Part shown: positions 12,137 through 24,178 of the stretch, piece by piece
Layout of the letters: every line of letters starts with the position of its first letter
How positions within the stretch are numbered: position 1 is the stretch's first letter
Source of the DNA: Phallusia mammillata
Lineage: Eukaryota > Chordata > Ascidiacea > Phlebobranchia > Ascidiidae
Direction: 5' to 3'
DNA length: 64,000 nucleotides
NCBI GenBank assembly: GCA_003260075.1
Contig: QLIY01000298.1
Location: 62,001-126,000 of the forward strand
Notes under the pieces: model-generated
Databases searched by the model: none
Seen by the model: the letters and a program-made list of their open reading frames with translations, nothing else
Told to the model about the DNA's origin: nothing
Translations under genes and position numbers: made by a program

Positions 12137-15100
12137 ATGAACACTTCGGTTAGCCTATTTAACGTGACAGAGGCAACCCCCCCCCCTCAGGTTGCTACTG
12201 GCAACCCGTGGTGCGACCAATCACAAGCTTCAAAGGTCATTGAAATTATCTACTTGACGTTAGTTTCAATCGTTGGAACTCTCGGCAACCTTTTGGTCAT
12301 TTTCTCGATCATTCTTCTTGGCAAAACTCATCAGAATGGAAATATGTTTCTTGTGAACCTTGCAATAGCGGACTTGCTGGTGAGAACTTTGGTTAAAATT
12401 AGAAAGTCAGGACTTTTGCTGCGGTTATTTTAAAACTGTCATCTTGGGACGACGTTTGTGTAAAATTAAGAATGTAAAAGTGTTGGTGGATCAGTGTTAC
12501 GACAGCTTGTAATGCAATCTGTAAATGTAGATTTCATTGACACACACTAGAAGAGACACTAAATGGTTTATGTTGAAATATCCACTGTAAAGTTTGTGCA
12601 TTAAATTAGTGCCACAGCGAAGTTGCATTAGTAACTTTTGTGACGACTATTCACCATTGGCTAATATGGCTTTATTGATGTCAAGCTTCTGCATACGCTC
12701 TTCGACGTAGTTAGCCAAGCACTAATAAAGGAACTGTCTCATTGTTCGTACGTTTTTTTTTTAACGCGAACAATGGGCAAAGTTCACCACGCCAGAGATT
12801 TTAACATAGAAAATGCCGGATTTCCTTGTCGCTTTGAGGAGAAAGCTTTCCTAACTCATTGATAAGCCAATTGCTGTTATATTTAGTTCGTGACAATAAA
12901 CCCCTAAGTCTATTTTGCTGGGTTGAACACCATTTAGGCAGTTTGCAAGCGGACCTTATATTTAAATTCTATTTCGATCCAAACCAATTTTGCAGCCATA
13001 CATGCCTTCGTAAAGGTCTGCGGTAACAGGATGTACGTTGTACCAGCAAATCAATACACGACCTAAATATGTACGTACGTTCGGACAAAAATGTAAAATA
13101 TAAACATATGTGGTTTAGTTGGGATATAGGCCTTGTGGGCTAACATCATGGGTGTCGGTTCAGCTTAATGATATATTCATTGCTTTTTAGATGGTTGGAA
13201 TATTTGTACCCCTGATTATTCCCAACGTTTACAACGGCTACAACGCTCTCTCTCCTGGGCTTTGTAACTTCAGCGGATTTATAGCAATTTTGTCAGGAGC
13301 ATGTTCACTTCAAAACCTTGCAGCCGTTTCGGCCAACAGGTAATAACAGATCTTCATTGGTAGGAAGCAACAAATTATCCATGTCACAATGTGAATTAGT
13401 CGCCTATGCGGAAGCAACCGAACAGCTCAAATAAGAATCTGTAGGGTTCGTAGAGTTAAGTAGCTGGTTGCTGGTCTTAACCTAAAATCCAACAGCCCTA
13501 AAACGTCCTGTTTAAGCCATTGTCTATTATAGCCCATTCTCCATTGTGTATGTCTTTTTTTATTATAGGCCTGTCAGTCAAACTTTTAGGCCCAAACGGG
13601 GTTTCCAAAAACGATTGGTTTCGGATCGGGCTTCGGGCCCGCTTAGAGCTCTGCATCAAGCGCTGGTTTGACAAATCTTATTTTATTGTCAGTTACAAAC
13701 ATAAAGTAAGGCAATAAGCAGACAAAACGTACGAGGAAAAAGTGGTTGTTTGCAATGTGTACGTAATGTTTTTATTCTGACAGGTATTGGGCAATCTCTC
13801 GCCATACATCTTACAGCACGGTTTTCTCAAAACGTCGCGTGTACGTCATGGTTTCGTTCACGTGGTTCTGGGCATTCTTGCTAACACTGCCACCACTGGC
13901 CAACTTTGGAAACATTGATTTTAGGTAAAAACAAAAAACAAATATTAGAAGCAAACACTCGTCCACCAATTAAAAGTTAACGTAACTGAATGGGTTATTT
14001 TTTGTTTAGTTTATTTTTTCTGAGTATTAACTGTTATGTGCTTTAAACAATTTGTTTACATTACACAAGATAAAGTATACACAAAACCGTATTATATTCA
14101 GTAGTTAGTACCGAGTAGTTACAAACCACCTTACAGTTATTGGAAATTTAAACAGTTATGTGTAGCTTATGTATTCCAGAAGCTTCAGAAAGGCGTTTGA
14201 AAACGTCATAACATTCAAAGGTTAAGGGACCCAGAAACGAATACAAAATTACCTAAGAGCTTCTATGGTGAATACTACTGTACTTGCTGCCAACGTTTTT
14301 ACAATTGAAGTTGTTTACAAATCGAAATCGAAGTTAAACGACAGCTGTCTTGAAATCCTGTCATTAATGTTGTTGTTTCAGGTACGATAAGAAGGCAATG
14401 GCGTGCGTTTGGTCAATGTTCAGTTCAATGGCTTACGACATCTGTCTGATGATATTTGGCATACTTTTGCCCCTAACTCTGATCTGCATATTCTACTGGG
14501 AACTATACAAGTACGGTAACGTTCTACCCCCTGTTTTATTATGCGTTTTACGTGCATAAATTTTGTTTTGAGACAGGGTGAAATTTAAAAAAATCTCGTT
14601 TTAATTTGTCGTCGTCTGTTGATAAAAATTTGTATTATGAAACGAACGGCAATAAACGCTCTCTGCACTGTACTTTACATTAATCATTTGAACTACTAAG
14701 CAATCAGGAAAACATTGTTCTGTTTTGGTAATGTGGATAGGGTAAAATGTGTTTGTAAAAATAGGACCTGCAAACACGAAATTGCCTGACTAGTCTAAAA
14801 TTACAATAATACGTAATTTGCCGATAAGTAAACCTATTTTTATAGGACAGTAAGGCAACGACGTTTGTGGCTTAAAACTCAAAGAAAAATGTCCAGCACT
14901 CCTAATAGTGTGAAACAATACAAGAGGTCGTTGGATACGGAAATCAACCTGTTAAAAACCTTAGCTGTGACTGTCCTCGTGTTTATCCTATGCTGGGCGC
15001 CGTATGGAATAACAGTTCTTATTGGGGAACCTGGCGTCCCACCATTGCTTCACAAGGTTGGATAAAACTTACACATAAACGGATTGTGTTGTTTTGTTAT

Positions 15101-15359
15101 TTAGTCTAATTGAGTTTCTGGCATACAGGCCTTCGGTTGGTTGACTTCCACCAACTCAAGCCTGAACTTTATTATTTACGGAGTTATGAACAGAAACTTA
15201 AGGATGGGATACAAACGACTACTGGGTAGAATTTTCCGGACAAACAATTCGCGCGGGTATGAAACTGTTTATGAAACTCATCGTAAAAACTATAGTACCG
15301 ATAAGATTTGTTTTTTCAGACCTGAAAGTTCGCGGTCTTCTGCGGGTGAACAGCGGTGA
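12137..15359 (+). CDS. GPCR gene C, melatonin-receptor-like class A receptor (346 aa, 7 exons)
   Basis: Exons are 12137-12379, 13191-13339, 13784-13924, 14382-14510, 14846-15056, 15129-15256 and 15320-15359, summing to 1041 nt with all phases consistent. The product is a seven-transmembrane plasma-membrane receptor. Extracellular Asn sites precede TM1. The disulfide pair is Cys106/Cys186. NRY (Asn130-Arg131-Tyr132) replaces DRY. TM6 has CWAPYG (270-275). TM7 has Asn304-Phe-Ile-Ile-Tyr308 followed by Gly, resembling the NAxxYG of melatonin receptors. The Arg codon of NRY is split by an intron. The C-terminal tail is short. A C10 run at 12177-12186 encodes three prolines in the N terminus and replaces nine different bases found in copy B, so residues about 15-17 are suspect. 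AATAAA lies at 15583. The ligand is unknown; Tre1/GPR84-type receptors also use NRY and remain an alternative. Confidence 0.87.
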
Positions 15360-16993
15360 GATAAATTATCCAAACACTGGTAAGGGAAATGCCCATAGAA
15401 ACTGTCATGTATTTGCCAGATTTTGTGAAGTACAATCAGCCGCAAAAATTCAATTACTTGAGTGTAAGTGAATAAGCTACACACATAGGTTGCATCTTAG
15501 ACCTTTTCGGTAACACAGCAGGCTTTTGGGCTGTACACGTAGCATGCCAATGGTTTTTATAATGCTACAGTCATATGTTGCGAATAAATACTTCGTGCAC
15601 TTTATGATACTTTAACCGTGGATTTAAACGTCCTGCGTAAGTACTTTTGGAGACCTTGTATTGTGAAGTTTCGGGTTTGTATCATACGTCAAAAATGTTC
15701 GTTGTGTTTTGCCGTGCCCCGTGTTTTGTGTAAGTTTCATCCCTGTTTTATGCTGTTCTTATTGTTTATGGAAAATGCTTAGATGTGTCGTTTTTACGTT
15801 AGCAATAAAAAATATTTGGTCAACTAAGATTATAAACTATACATTAAAACGAGATTAACATCATTACGTACCAACTTTTGATAACCTAGAAAGAAAAATC
15901 ATTTTATTTATTTTCATTCTTTCTAAGTGCTTGCAATGTCGGTATCCGTTTTAAAAGCAACCGTTCGATGCATATTCAATCTCTGTAACAAAAAGCGAAT
16001 CTGTTAACATTAAAAACCACATGTTTAGGCATTAAATTGAACTCGCCGACGGGCTTTGTTGCCAGATAGCCTACAACAGAGAACGTTAGAAAAAGTGTAA
16101 AATTCGTCTTCACAAGGCAACAAGCACAATTAGGGCAAATATGGGATGTACTTACGGCAGCAGATAATGGGTCTGTCGGGCATTACTGTTGTGTGTGTTG
16201 ATATTTATTACTTTACGTGGCAAACCATCAATGGTAAATCCGGATATTACAATGCAAAGTCGGGACCGATAAACAGGGAAAAACTTATTGCCACAACACT
16301 CGGTACCTGATCCGCACGCAAAACAAAGGTCAATTAGGATTTAATTTGAATGTCAAGTTTTATTTATCATTTCTGGGAAGCTGAAATAAATCAAAGGCAA
16401 GCGTCACTGTTTGAAAGCATTTCCCCTTGAAACCATAACAATGAGTGTAACTACTGGCTTCTGAAGTTTTGTGTTGTTATAAATTGGCTATAACGCGTTC
16501 TTGGTCCCATGCGAGGAGGTTTAACAGCATTCTTGTTATTACTGCGATCAAAGAAGGAAGTCGTAATCATGGCCTGATACTAAGTTGCAGTTTAGTAGTA
16601 TCAGTTAATCTGAACAAATAAGATTACGAAAAAAACTCGGCAAATCAGTATCGGTTCGTTGCGTGTACATGTTTGAAATCAACAACAATAAACAACACTG
16701 TTGCACATCTAAAGTTTAACACTATAAATTATGATGTAGACTCCAAGGCAAGGCAAAAATTACTCAGTTACAGCAAGATTGGTTAGTATTTCAAGTTTAC
16801 ATAGGAATCTGTTGCTTGTTAGCATCTTCAATTGATTACAATTTGAGGGATCTTGTTTAATTGAATACAACTGGAGGGATCGATCTGAATATGAATGCAT
16901 GTGTATCAAATGTTAAAGCTTCTCACTTTACACCAGATACAACTTTATCATAGGTTGTACAACAAACATAGCTTTCATAATCGCAAAAGCGGT
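15360..16993. other. Intergenic region between GPCR genes C and F
   Basis: It holds the gene C 3' UTR with an AATAAA at 15583-15588, then AT-rich sequence. I see no further gene, RNA or clear repeat. Confidence 0.5.
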
Positions 16994-19519
16994 ATGAATG
17001 CAACTAATCTAAGTCTCGTGGGCCTGGCGTTTCAAAACGTTTCGTGTCAGGATTTTACAGGAAACCCTTGGTGCGACCATTCAGATGTTTCCAAAGTCGT
17101 GGAGATCGTGTACTTGACCTTAGTGTCAGTCATAGGGACATTTGGTAATCTTTTGGTTATCTTTTCGGTTGTTCTGCTCGGGAAAGCTCACCAAAATGGA
17201 AACGTGTTTATTGTCAACCTAGCAGTGGCGGACTTGCTGGTAAGAATAGGCAAATATCATGAGACTTTTGGGACTTAAAGACGTTTGTGCAGTTGATTGT
17301 GAAAATGAGTTTTAGAAATGGTTCGAGCACTACCAATAAAATACATTAGAAAAAATAGTTAATTTTGAACAGATGCACAGAAGCTCCAGAACGCATGTTG
17401 CCAACGATGGTTTTGGATAAAGTCATATAGAAATAAAACTATCAGATAAAAATATTTTTATGGCCGCGAAAAAGCTGAAATTAAGCCCCCCCCCCATAAA
17501 ACTATCAGATAAAAATATTTTTATGGCCGCGAAAAAGCTGAAAGAGTCAGATCTTAAATAAATGGATTAAGTAAAAATTTGTCGCTGTGGAGATACATTT
17601 TAAAAGCATGTGCGTATTTTTGTAGATGACTGGAATTTTTGTTCCCTTGATAATCACCAACGTTTACAATGGTGGCAACTTCCTACCATACTGGCTGTGC
17701 AGCGTCAGTGGTTTTGTTGCCATCCTGTCTGGCTCCTGCTCCTGCATTAATCTTGCAGCTGTGGCCGGAAACAGGTACTTGTCAGTTCGCCCGCCCCTTA
17801 ATGACTTGTTTACAGGCCAATGTTGCAATCCCGTGTCGTGTCCATTTTGTTTTTGCACAAATCAGTACCGTGCAACATTACGTAGCGCATTTAATGTACA
17901 GTAACTTATAATGCGAAAGTTAACTGAAACATGAGCTTTTTTGACAACAGGTATTGGGCCATCGTTCGACATGCGACCTATAATGAAGTTTTCTCCAAAC
18001 GTAACGTTTACATCATGGTTTCAATAACTTGGATGTGGAGCACTTTATTTACTTTGCCACCGATCCTTCTCACCCAATACGGAATAAAATTTAGGTGCTA
18101 CAACCCTACCCTATACATTTCATATATTATCGACAACTTAATTGGTTTAATAAGAAATTAAAAAATATCTCACATCAACAGCTACGACTCCAAGGCGATG
18201 GCGTGTGTATGGTCTATGCGCGACTCCGTGGCATACGATGTTTGCCTTATGATTTGTGTGGTATTTCTTCCCAACATGTCAATCTGTTTCTTCTACTGGA
18301 GGCTTTATAGGTAAATACATATAGGTAAATACATAAACATATAGATTGGACTTTTAGCTGCTGTTTGTATAATTTTAGACAAAAAAATAAATAAAAAGCA
18401 CCCATCTCAGAAAAATAAAACAAGGGCCAGAAACGACGGTTTATGTCGAACCCCACCCTCTTTCCCTAACACGGGTGGTTAGATTCTAGGGCTCCCGCGA
18501 CTGGTCCCACCATCGTTACTCACTCTGCGCCACACTCACTTTCTTGTGAGCACCCGACACATAACGCCTTATAATACGGTGTAGCTGCAGCGCGTTGTAC
18601 CACTTTCCACCAATTGTGCCCGACACTTTTTTGCGCTTCATAACGTCTTAACGTTGCGCAGCTATTTCCGGCTTGGTGATTGTTTTGGTGCAATTGTGTT
18701 GCTATGTTGTCTTTCACCAAGCGAAATAAACTCAACTCAAGGAGCAGAAACAATCATACTATGTTTCTATTACGAACAGTGATTTTGGTTTAGCACTCGG
18801 CGACGTTAACAAAACGACTCATAAGCGAATCCTGCACTAACCGTTTGTTTTGTCGTGTCCTTTACAGAAGAGTAAAACACAGCGGTAAGCGGCTTCGTCG
18901 ATCAAGCAGCGAAAAACCGGGAATTGAAAGAAGAGGGTCGACCAGGATCAGACAAAGATCTCTTAACAATGAAGTAAATTTGTTAAAGACGCTTGCAGTA
19001 ACAGTTCTGGTGTTTTTGCTGTGTTGGGCACCATATGGAATAATGATCGTTATAGGCGACCCAAGAACCCCACCCGTTTTGCACAAGGTTAGAGTTTTTG
19101 TACTACATTGACCACGTTAAGGTATCAATCATATTTTTTTACTACAATGGCATCGATTTTTAAAACACAAACAAACATCCATTTTAACTTAAGATTTCAA
19201 AATATCGTCTAAATAACAAACACTATTGTGGTCCAAAGCATTATATATTACCCACAAACACGTGTAGTCTTGTTTTCTAGAACTAAATATAGCACAGTCT
19301 TTACGATGTTTTGCTTTATTAGGCATTTGGTTGGCTCACAGTTACTAATTCATCACTCAATTTTATCATATATGGTGTCATGAACAGGCGGTACAAAAAC
19401 GGTTACAAAAAAGTTCTAAAAAAACTATTCTGCGTCAAAATATATAACAGGTAAGTAAATGCAAACTCAACATGCTGCAAACAAACCAACAACCTTTCTT
19501 TTGCAGATACAAGTTTTGA
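16994..19519 (+). CDS. GPCR gene F, melatonin-receptor-like class A receptor (342 aa, 7 exons)
   Basis: Exons are 16994-17239, 17626-17774, 17951-18094, 18182-18310, 18868-19087, 19323-19450 and 19507-19519 (1029 nt). Exons 2, 4 and 6 have the same lengths as in gene C (149, 129, 128) and every phase agrees. The start is the ATG giving MNATNLS, which places two N-glycosylation sites before the conserved NPWCD and TM1. Motifs seen are NRY with a split Arg codon at 132, CWAPYG in TM6, NFIIYG in TM7, and a basic third loop. The last exon would be only 13 nt, adding Arg-Tyr-Lys-Phe. If the final intron were retained, the protein would end after Asn-Arg, so the exact C terminus is uncertain. Gene F is more diverged than A-C are from each other. 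Confidence 0.85.
17433..17543. repeat. 48-bp exact duplication joined by a C10 run, GPCR F intron 1
   Basis: Bases 17433-17480 are repeated at 17496-17543. Between them are five bases and ten Cs (17486-17495). Confidence 0.9.
18440..18745. repeat. Dispersed repeat inside GPCR F intron 4
   Basis: Part of this segment (about 18585-18735, around the motif gcagcgcgttg and ending ttcaccaagcgaaataaactca) recurs diverged at about 29990-30110 and 30475-30500, where it is split by a MITE. It makes intron 4 much longer than the other introns of the gene. No coding capacity or terminal structure could be defined. Confidence 0.6.
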
Positions 19520-20232
19520 AGTGAGGACAGAATGATGATATTTTGCCAAACCTCTATAAAAGTTACTAAAACTTTTGGATCGTTGTGATTTGCATGCAAA
19601 CAGCACCCATCTTGTTGTCCAAAGTAAACTTGGTTCTTAAATGAGCAGAGACAACAGCAACAACCAGTCTTATTTTCGCTATCTTCCCGCCAAAACTTGA
19701 ACATAGAAACAGTATCAGTTTTTTTATCGCGGAAATTGACGGCGATGTTAACGGTTAACGCTAAATTTGCATAAACGTTTCGTTCGTTATTGCGTCTTAC
19801 TTTTATTCTAATTTATCATTTTGCTGCGCTGTACCAGCTAACTGCAACAGCGTTCATGTACTTACATATCAAAACTAAGTTACCATCCTCCAAAATAACC
19901 AACTTTGCTGCCTAATACCTTAATTGGCAAATATATGTGGCTGCGATTCCTAATATTTGATATTTTCTTGCTTCTTGTACACTTCTTGATCGATCAAACA
20001 ACGTATTGCCTTCTTTCTCTGACTCTCGTCTTATGCGTCGTATTCGCTCATTGTGTTATTCTATTGTACCTCGAATAAACACCTCGCTACAGTTTCATGT
20101 TTTGTTTTAAGAATTGTGTACAGTATAGCAGCAATAAGAGTAAAAAAAACACAAAATACAAACACATAAGAAATTCACAAACTTAAAAAAAAAAAATTAT
20201 TGTGGTTTACATAAAGGAAAGAAGTCCAGGAA
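19520..20232. other. Convergent intergenic region, GPCR F and DCAF15
   Basis: The region receives both 3' ends. AATAAA at 20074-20079 could serve gene F. An A-rich run lies at about 20186-20197 on the + strand. Nothing else was recognised. Confidence 0.55.
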
Positions 20233-22584
20233 TCATTTTCGTAATGCTACCATTCTGTTTGCATCCCACAAAAGATTGAGCGATTTACCTTGTAACACAG
20301 ATAAGTTTGATAAAGCATAAACACTGGATTGTGCACATCTTGGTACAGCACAGGATTTTCGTATTTCTTTTACAGTTTCCACTGCCCAGCACGCATTCCA
20401 CTTTGAACCCATTTTTTCACTGTAAGCTTGTAAAGGTGAGGCAGCAACGACTTCATATCGACCTGTTTGTAACCTCCAACATAGAAAACACTGAAATTGC
20501 TGCAAGGCATTAGCCTTAGAACCAAAATTGCTGTGGTGCCGAAAATGCATCTCCCGTAGTTTGGTTTTTGACTTTTGAGGTGAAACATTCAGAAGAGCTA
20601 CAATAAGCAGAATAACAGATCTGGTGCTTGGGCAGACATCAATAATTTGAACGTCATAATCAATAAGATATCCAAACTTGTAAGTGGTATAACATCTTGT
20701 TCGAAGAACATCAAAAATAACATGTTCAACATCTAGCACTAGGTTCTGACTAAACGCAACAGATTTTTTTGAAGACTCATCTTTAACTGGATTGAGGATC
20801 ATACCATTACCACCTTGGATTGTAACAGGGCCACAAAAGAGACTGTTTTCTGCAAAAGGTACTGGCTCCTCAGCTGTTCCCATTGTAGGCCCATATAGAG
20901 TTTCTAAAAATGACACAATTCCATCTGTGCTTCGACACACAGGTCTAAGGTTTCCATGTGATGAAACATCACCATTACAATAAACACTACCAGTGCCACT
21001 GCTTTCACTTGCATTTGGACTGGGAGATGTAACACTCTCCATAGAAACTTCCATTTGACTACGAAAACTTGACAATTTCAAGACTTTTGAGGTACTTCGA
21101 TTAGGTGGGGTAATGTTGGTAAGTGAAAAAGAATCTGTCCTTTTCCTTTTTCCAGTTAGTTCATGGTTCTCTGGGATGTTTCGTCCACAATAAACACAGT
21201 TATTTTGTTCTGCTTTATAAGATGCACATGTATTTTCATGTGCACTACAGTTTGCATTGGTTGCCAAACCACAACAACAATTTTCATTTTTAAATTGTGT
21301 TCCTGACAGTTGATTCACATTATTTGACCTTTGTGATACAAGCACAATACTTTTTGGTTCTGGATCAAAGTATGGGTCAACTGTATCATCGGCAACAGTA
21401 GTTCCATTACTAGCAATCATAATATTGCAGCATTGTTTACATCTTGCGTTGGAGGAATTATTTTCACTCAGAACTATGCGCTGTGATGTGGGTAAGGAAT
21501 CATCAGAGGTAAATGAAAACAGTGAGCCTTGCGTTGGGGATCGAATAGGTTCATCAACCTGAGAATTTGAGGGACTGAACAAGTCTGTCTCCATCTGAAT
21601 TGAACTAGAAAAATCAGATGTGTATGGTGTACTGCTGCCTGAGAAATCTGCATTATGCACACTGCCATTATCAGAACCTCTTTGAACACCAGAAGAAACT
21701 AAATTGAGGTGTCGGGTAAGAAGTAGGTCAAATGTCCTGTCACTATTGGCCATTGGTTTGATTTCTTCATTATTACATGGAACTGGGATATCCTCAAATG
21801 TTGCTCGCTTTATGGAACTTAAAGGAAGAGATGTAGTATTTCCATTTGTCGGCAGAATACCAAGACTAAACACCCCAATTGAGTGGCCCATGTTTAACAC
21901 CAGTAGGTCATCGATTTTTAGGCCACATGCATTCAATACAGTAGAGTTAGAAGATACAGATGTATGCTTCATGTGTGCAACAAAACCATGACTTAAACAG
22001 TTACTTGTTGAAAGATCATCAGTTTCTTCACAGAGTTCATCTGTGTGTTGATTCCCAAATCCACAGTCTTCACAAGGTGAAAAAGCAGGCACAGCTGCAA
22101 CAGTGATGTAACATATGTTAGTCTGTTTTCCATAACCAGTGACAACAATTTTTGACCTGTCTTTTGGCCACTCAGCATATGTTATACATAAACGGCCACT
22201 TATTTCCTCATTGGCAAAAAGTCTTACTGTCCGAACTTTAACCATCTTTTTGTCCTGTCGAAATAACCACCAATGGAGTCTGTAAACCAAAGTGATAAAC
22301 CCAGTGTGATCTGATGGCTCATATATTTCTGTGTATGATATCACAAAGGTTCCATTTTTGCTAAATCCAAGAAAAACATGGGCCTGGTCCATCAAAATAC
22401 TCTCACTCACAATATCTTTAAGACAAAATGCCAATCTTGATGGTAGGCGACTAAATGTTGGTCCAACAGCAAGTTGACTTCGCTTTATGGGATATTTTGA
22501 AAAGTTTGCATATATTTCCCTTCTTCTTAACATACATGTAATAGTTGTTGCCCCTTTGTTTTTAGTAGTGCTTTTTAAACTCAT
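20233..22584 (-). CDS. DCAF15: DCAF15, substrate receptor of a CUL4-DDB1 ubiquitin ligase (783 aa, intronless)
   Basis: A single open frame from ATG at 22582-22584 to TGA. The N-terminal domain (about residues 42-210) matches the family: LPSRLAFCLKDIV, then HVFLGFSKNGTFVISYT, the HWWLF strand and AEWPKDRSKIVVTGYG. A likely structural zinc site is visible as Cys171-x2-Cys174 ... Cys196-x2-His199. The middle (about 260-600) is Ser/Thr-rich and low complexity. The C-terminal domain (about 615-783) contains VIFDVLRTR and YLIDYDVQIIDVCP, also typical of DCAF15. The family binds DDB1 and presents substrates to CUL4 ligases. The human protein is about 600 aa; the extra length is in the middle. The lack of introns is odd in a window where every other recognised gene has several. 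Confidence 0.9.
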   Translation of the reverse strand: MSLKSTTKNKGATTITCMLRRREIYANFSKYPIKRSQLAVGPTFSRLPSRLAFCLKDIVSESILMDQAHVFLGFSKNGTFVISYTEIYEPSDHTGFITLVYRLHWWLFRQDKKMVKVRTVRLFANEEISGRLCITYAEWPKDRSKIVVTGYGKQTNICYITVAAVPAFSPCEDCGFGNQHTDELCEETDDLSTSNCLSHGFVAHMKHTSVSSNSTVLNACGLKIDDLLVLNMGHSIGVFSLGILPTNGNTTSLPLSSIKRATFEDIPVPCNNEEIKPMANSDRTFDLLLTRHLNLVSSGVQRGSDNGSVHNADFSGSSTPYTSDFSSSIQMETDLFSPSNSQVDEPIRSPTQGSLFSFTSDDSLPTSQRIVLSENNSSNARCKQCCNIMIASNGTTVADDTVDPYFDPEPKSIVLVSQRSNNVNQLSGTQFKNENCCCGLATNANCSAHENTCASYKAEQNNCVYCGRNIPENHELTGKRKRTDSFSLTNITPPNRSTSKVLKLSSFRSQMEVSMESVTSPSPNASESSGTGSVYCNGDVSSHGNLRPVCRSTDGIVSFLETLYGPTMGTAEEPVPFAENSLFCGPVTIQGGNGMILNPVKDESSKKSVAFSQNLVLDVEHVIFDVLRTRCYTTYKFGYLIDYDVQIIDVCPSTRSVILLIVALLNVSPQKSKTKLREMHFRHHSNFGSKANALQQFQCFLCWRLQTGRYEVVAASPLQAYSEKMGSKWNACWAVETVKEIRKSCAVPRCAQSSVYALSNLSVLQGKSLNLLWDANRMVALRK

Positions 22585-24178
22585 GTTTCATAAATGTTAC
22601 TTCATCCAAAGAGATAACAAAGCTTTGTATGAGTTCTTTGCTTCATCTGAAAAAGAAACAGTAAAACATTGCACCTGACTGGATTGGAAATTTTTGAATC
22701 ATTTTGCAGCTAATTTACAAAAAACTTCTTAAAAATATAGTTCTTACAAAAATGCATTGCTGACGACTGACAATGCCAGACAATGATCGATTGTAGCAAA
22801 TTGATAACACATCGCAAATCGGCTGGGTATAAAAATCGGAAAACCATTCGGTTTTGCTGCATTTTTGCTAAATTTTCCGCACGCTCTCTGCAATACATTT
22901 TCTATTTCCTTTTTCGTTTAAAAATCTCGTTGCAACAGCTAAGCGAATAGAAGCAAAGCCGTAAAGTTAAAAAATATTTCAATGTTTGTTTATCACGTGG
23001 TTTCTTTACAATTGGTTGCACATCGCTGCGTTAACTGATGATGCATGACGACGGCTAAAGTTTTTATGCACAGCCTCCTGTTAAAATAAATCAACTCAAA
23101 ACAATGACAAATTTTTAACCCGATCCCGTTTTTTACTTTGGATTTTCTGTCATTCGTTTTCAATATATCCTGTCACTTGAATTATTTCGAATCCAAATAA
23201 ATGAACTAATCAAAAACAACACAGCAAGTTATTTTATTTTATCCAAAAGGAATAAATAAAGTTGTAATCACAATGCAAGAAATCTACACATTTTCACAAA
23301 CACGCACAGGCAGTGTTCAGGCATCAAGTTCTAATTGGACAAAGTTTTTTTTCATTATAAGCCAAGCCCTTTAGTGAGTTGGTTTTGAGCTACATCAACA
23401 AGTCAAAAGCAAATCAAAAATTAATTGGCAAAAAGTAACAAAGAAAAAGAATCTAATGCACGGCACAAAACAGCAAATGTTAGCAAACAAAAAGTTTTGT
23501 AACAGTGACATTCCTGTTTTTGTTAGCATAAATTTAGACCTAGTATTGTTTAAGAGAGAGGTAACTAATACAACATAAAACATTTAATTTGTAAGTGCAT
23601 GGCTGCAGAGACAAAAAGACAATAGGACAACAACAATTAACAAAAATCCATTTAATTATATTTATCTTTTTTTACAGCACCTTTTGACAATGGATGGAAA
23701 TTACAAAGTTTAAATTGAGAATTAGAAAGCCGTATTGAGTTGTATGGAAAATTTACTAAAACTACTGTAAAATTCACTTGTAGCAGCCATGCACAATATT
23801 TGCTCTCTACATTGTTACAGCAATAGACAAACAACACACCAAAACACAAGAAATCCACAAAGAAAACGTATACAGTGCTCACTGAACGGTAGATATGAAC
23901 AAAAAATGAGGAAACAGAAGGTAACGAAAGAGCTTCGCAAAACTAAATTTCATTTAGACGAACTAAAAAACTGAAAAGGAAATATGGGTAGATGCACGAT
24001 ACACAACCCACAATTACGATTTTATGATGCACACAGGCCGTACAGATTTGTCAACATTGCATAGAACTAAAAAATGAATTTTGTAATGACATATGTCCTA
24101 CCGAATTACTTGGACTTTTAAAATTGTCAATAATTAGAAATATTCAGGTAAACTCCACATTTGCTATTTGCTAAACCT
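22585..24178. other. Intergenic region between ATXN7L3 and DCAF15
   Basis: Both neighbours are on the minus strand, so this contains the ATXN7L3 3' UTR and the DCAF15 upstream region. Several short ORFs occur but none has family resemblance. No RNA gene was recognised. Confidence 0.5.

Noticed and set aside
20186-20197. Poly-A tail of a DCAF15 retrocopy
   Set aside because: The A-run is on the + strand, while DCAF15 is on the minus strand, so it has the wrong orientation for a retroposition tail.
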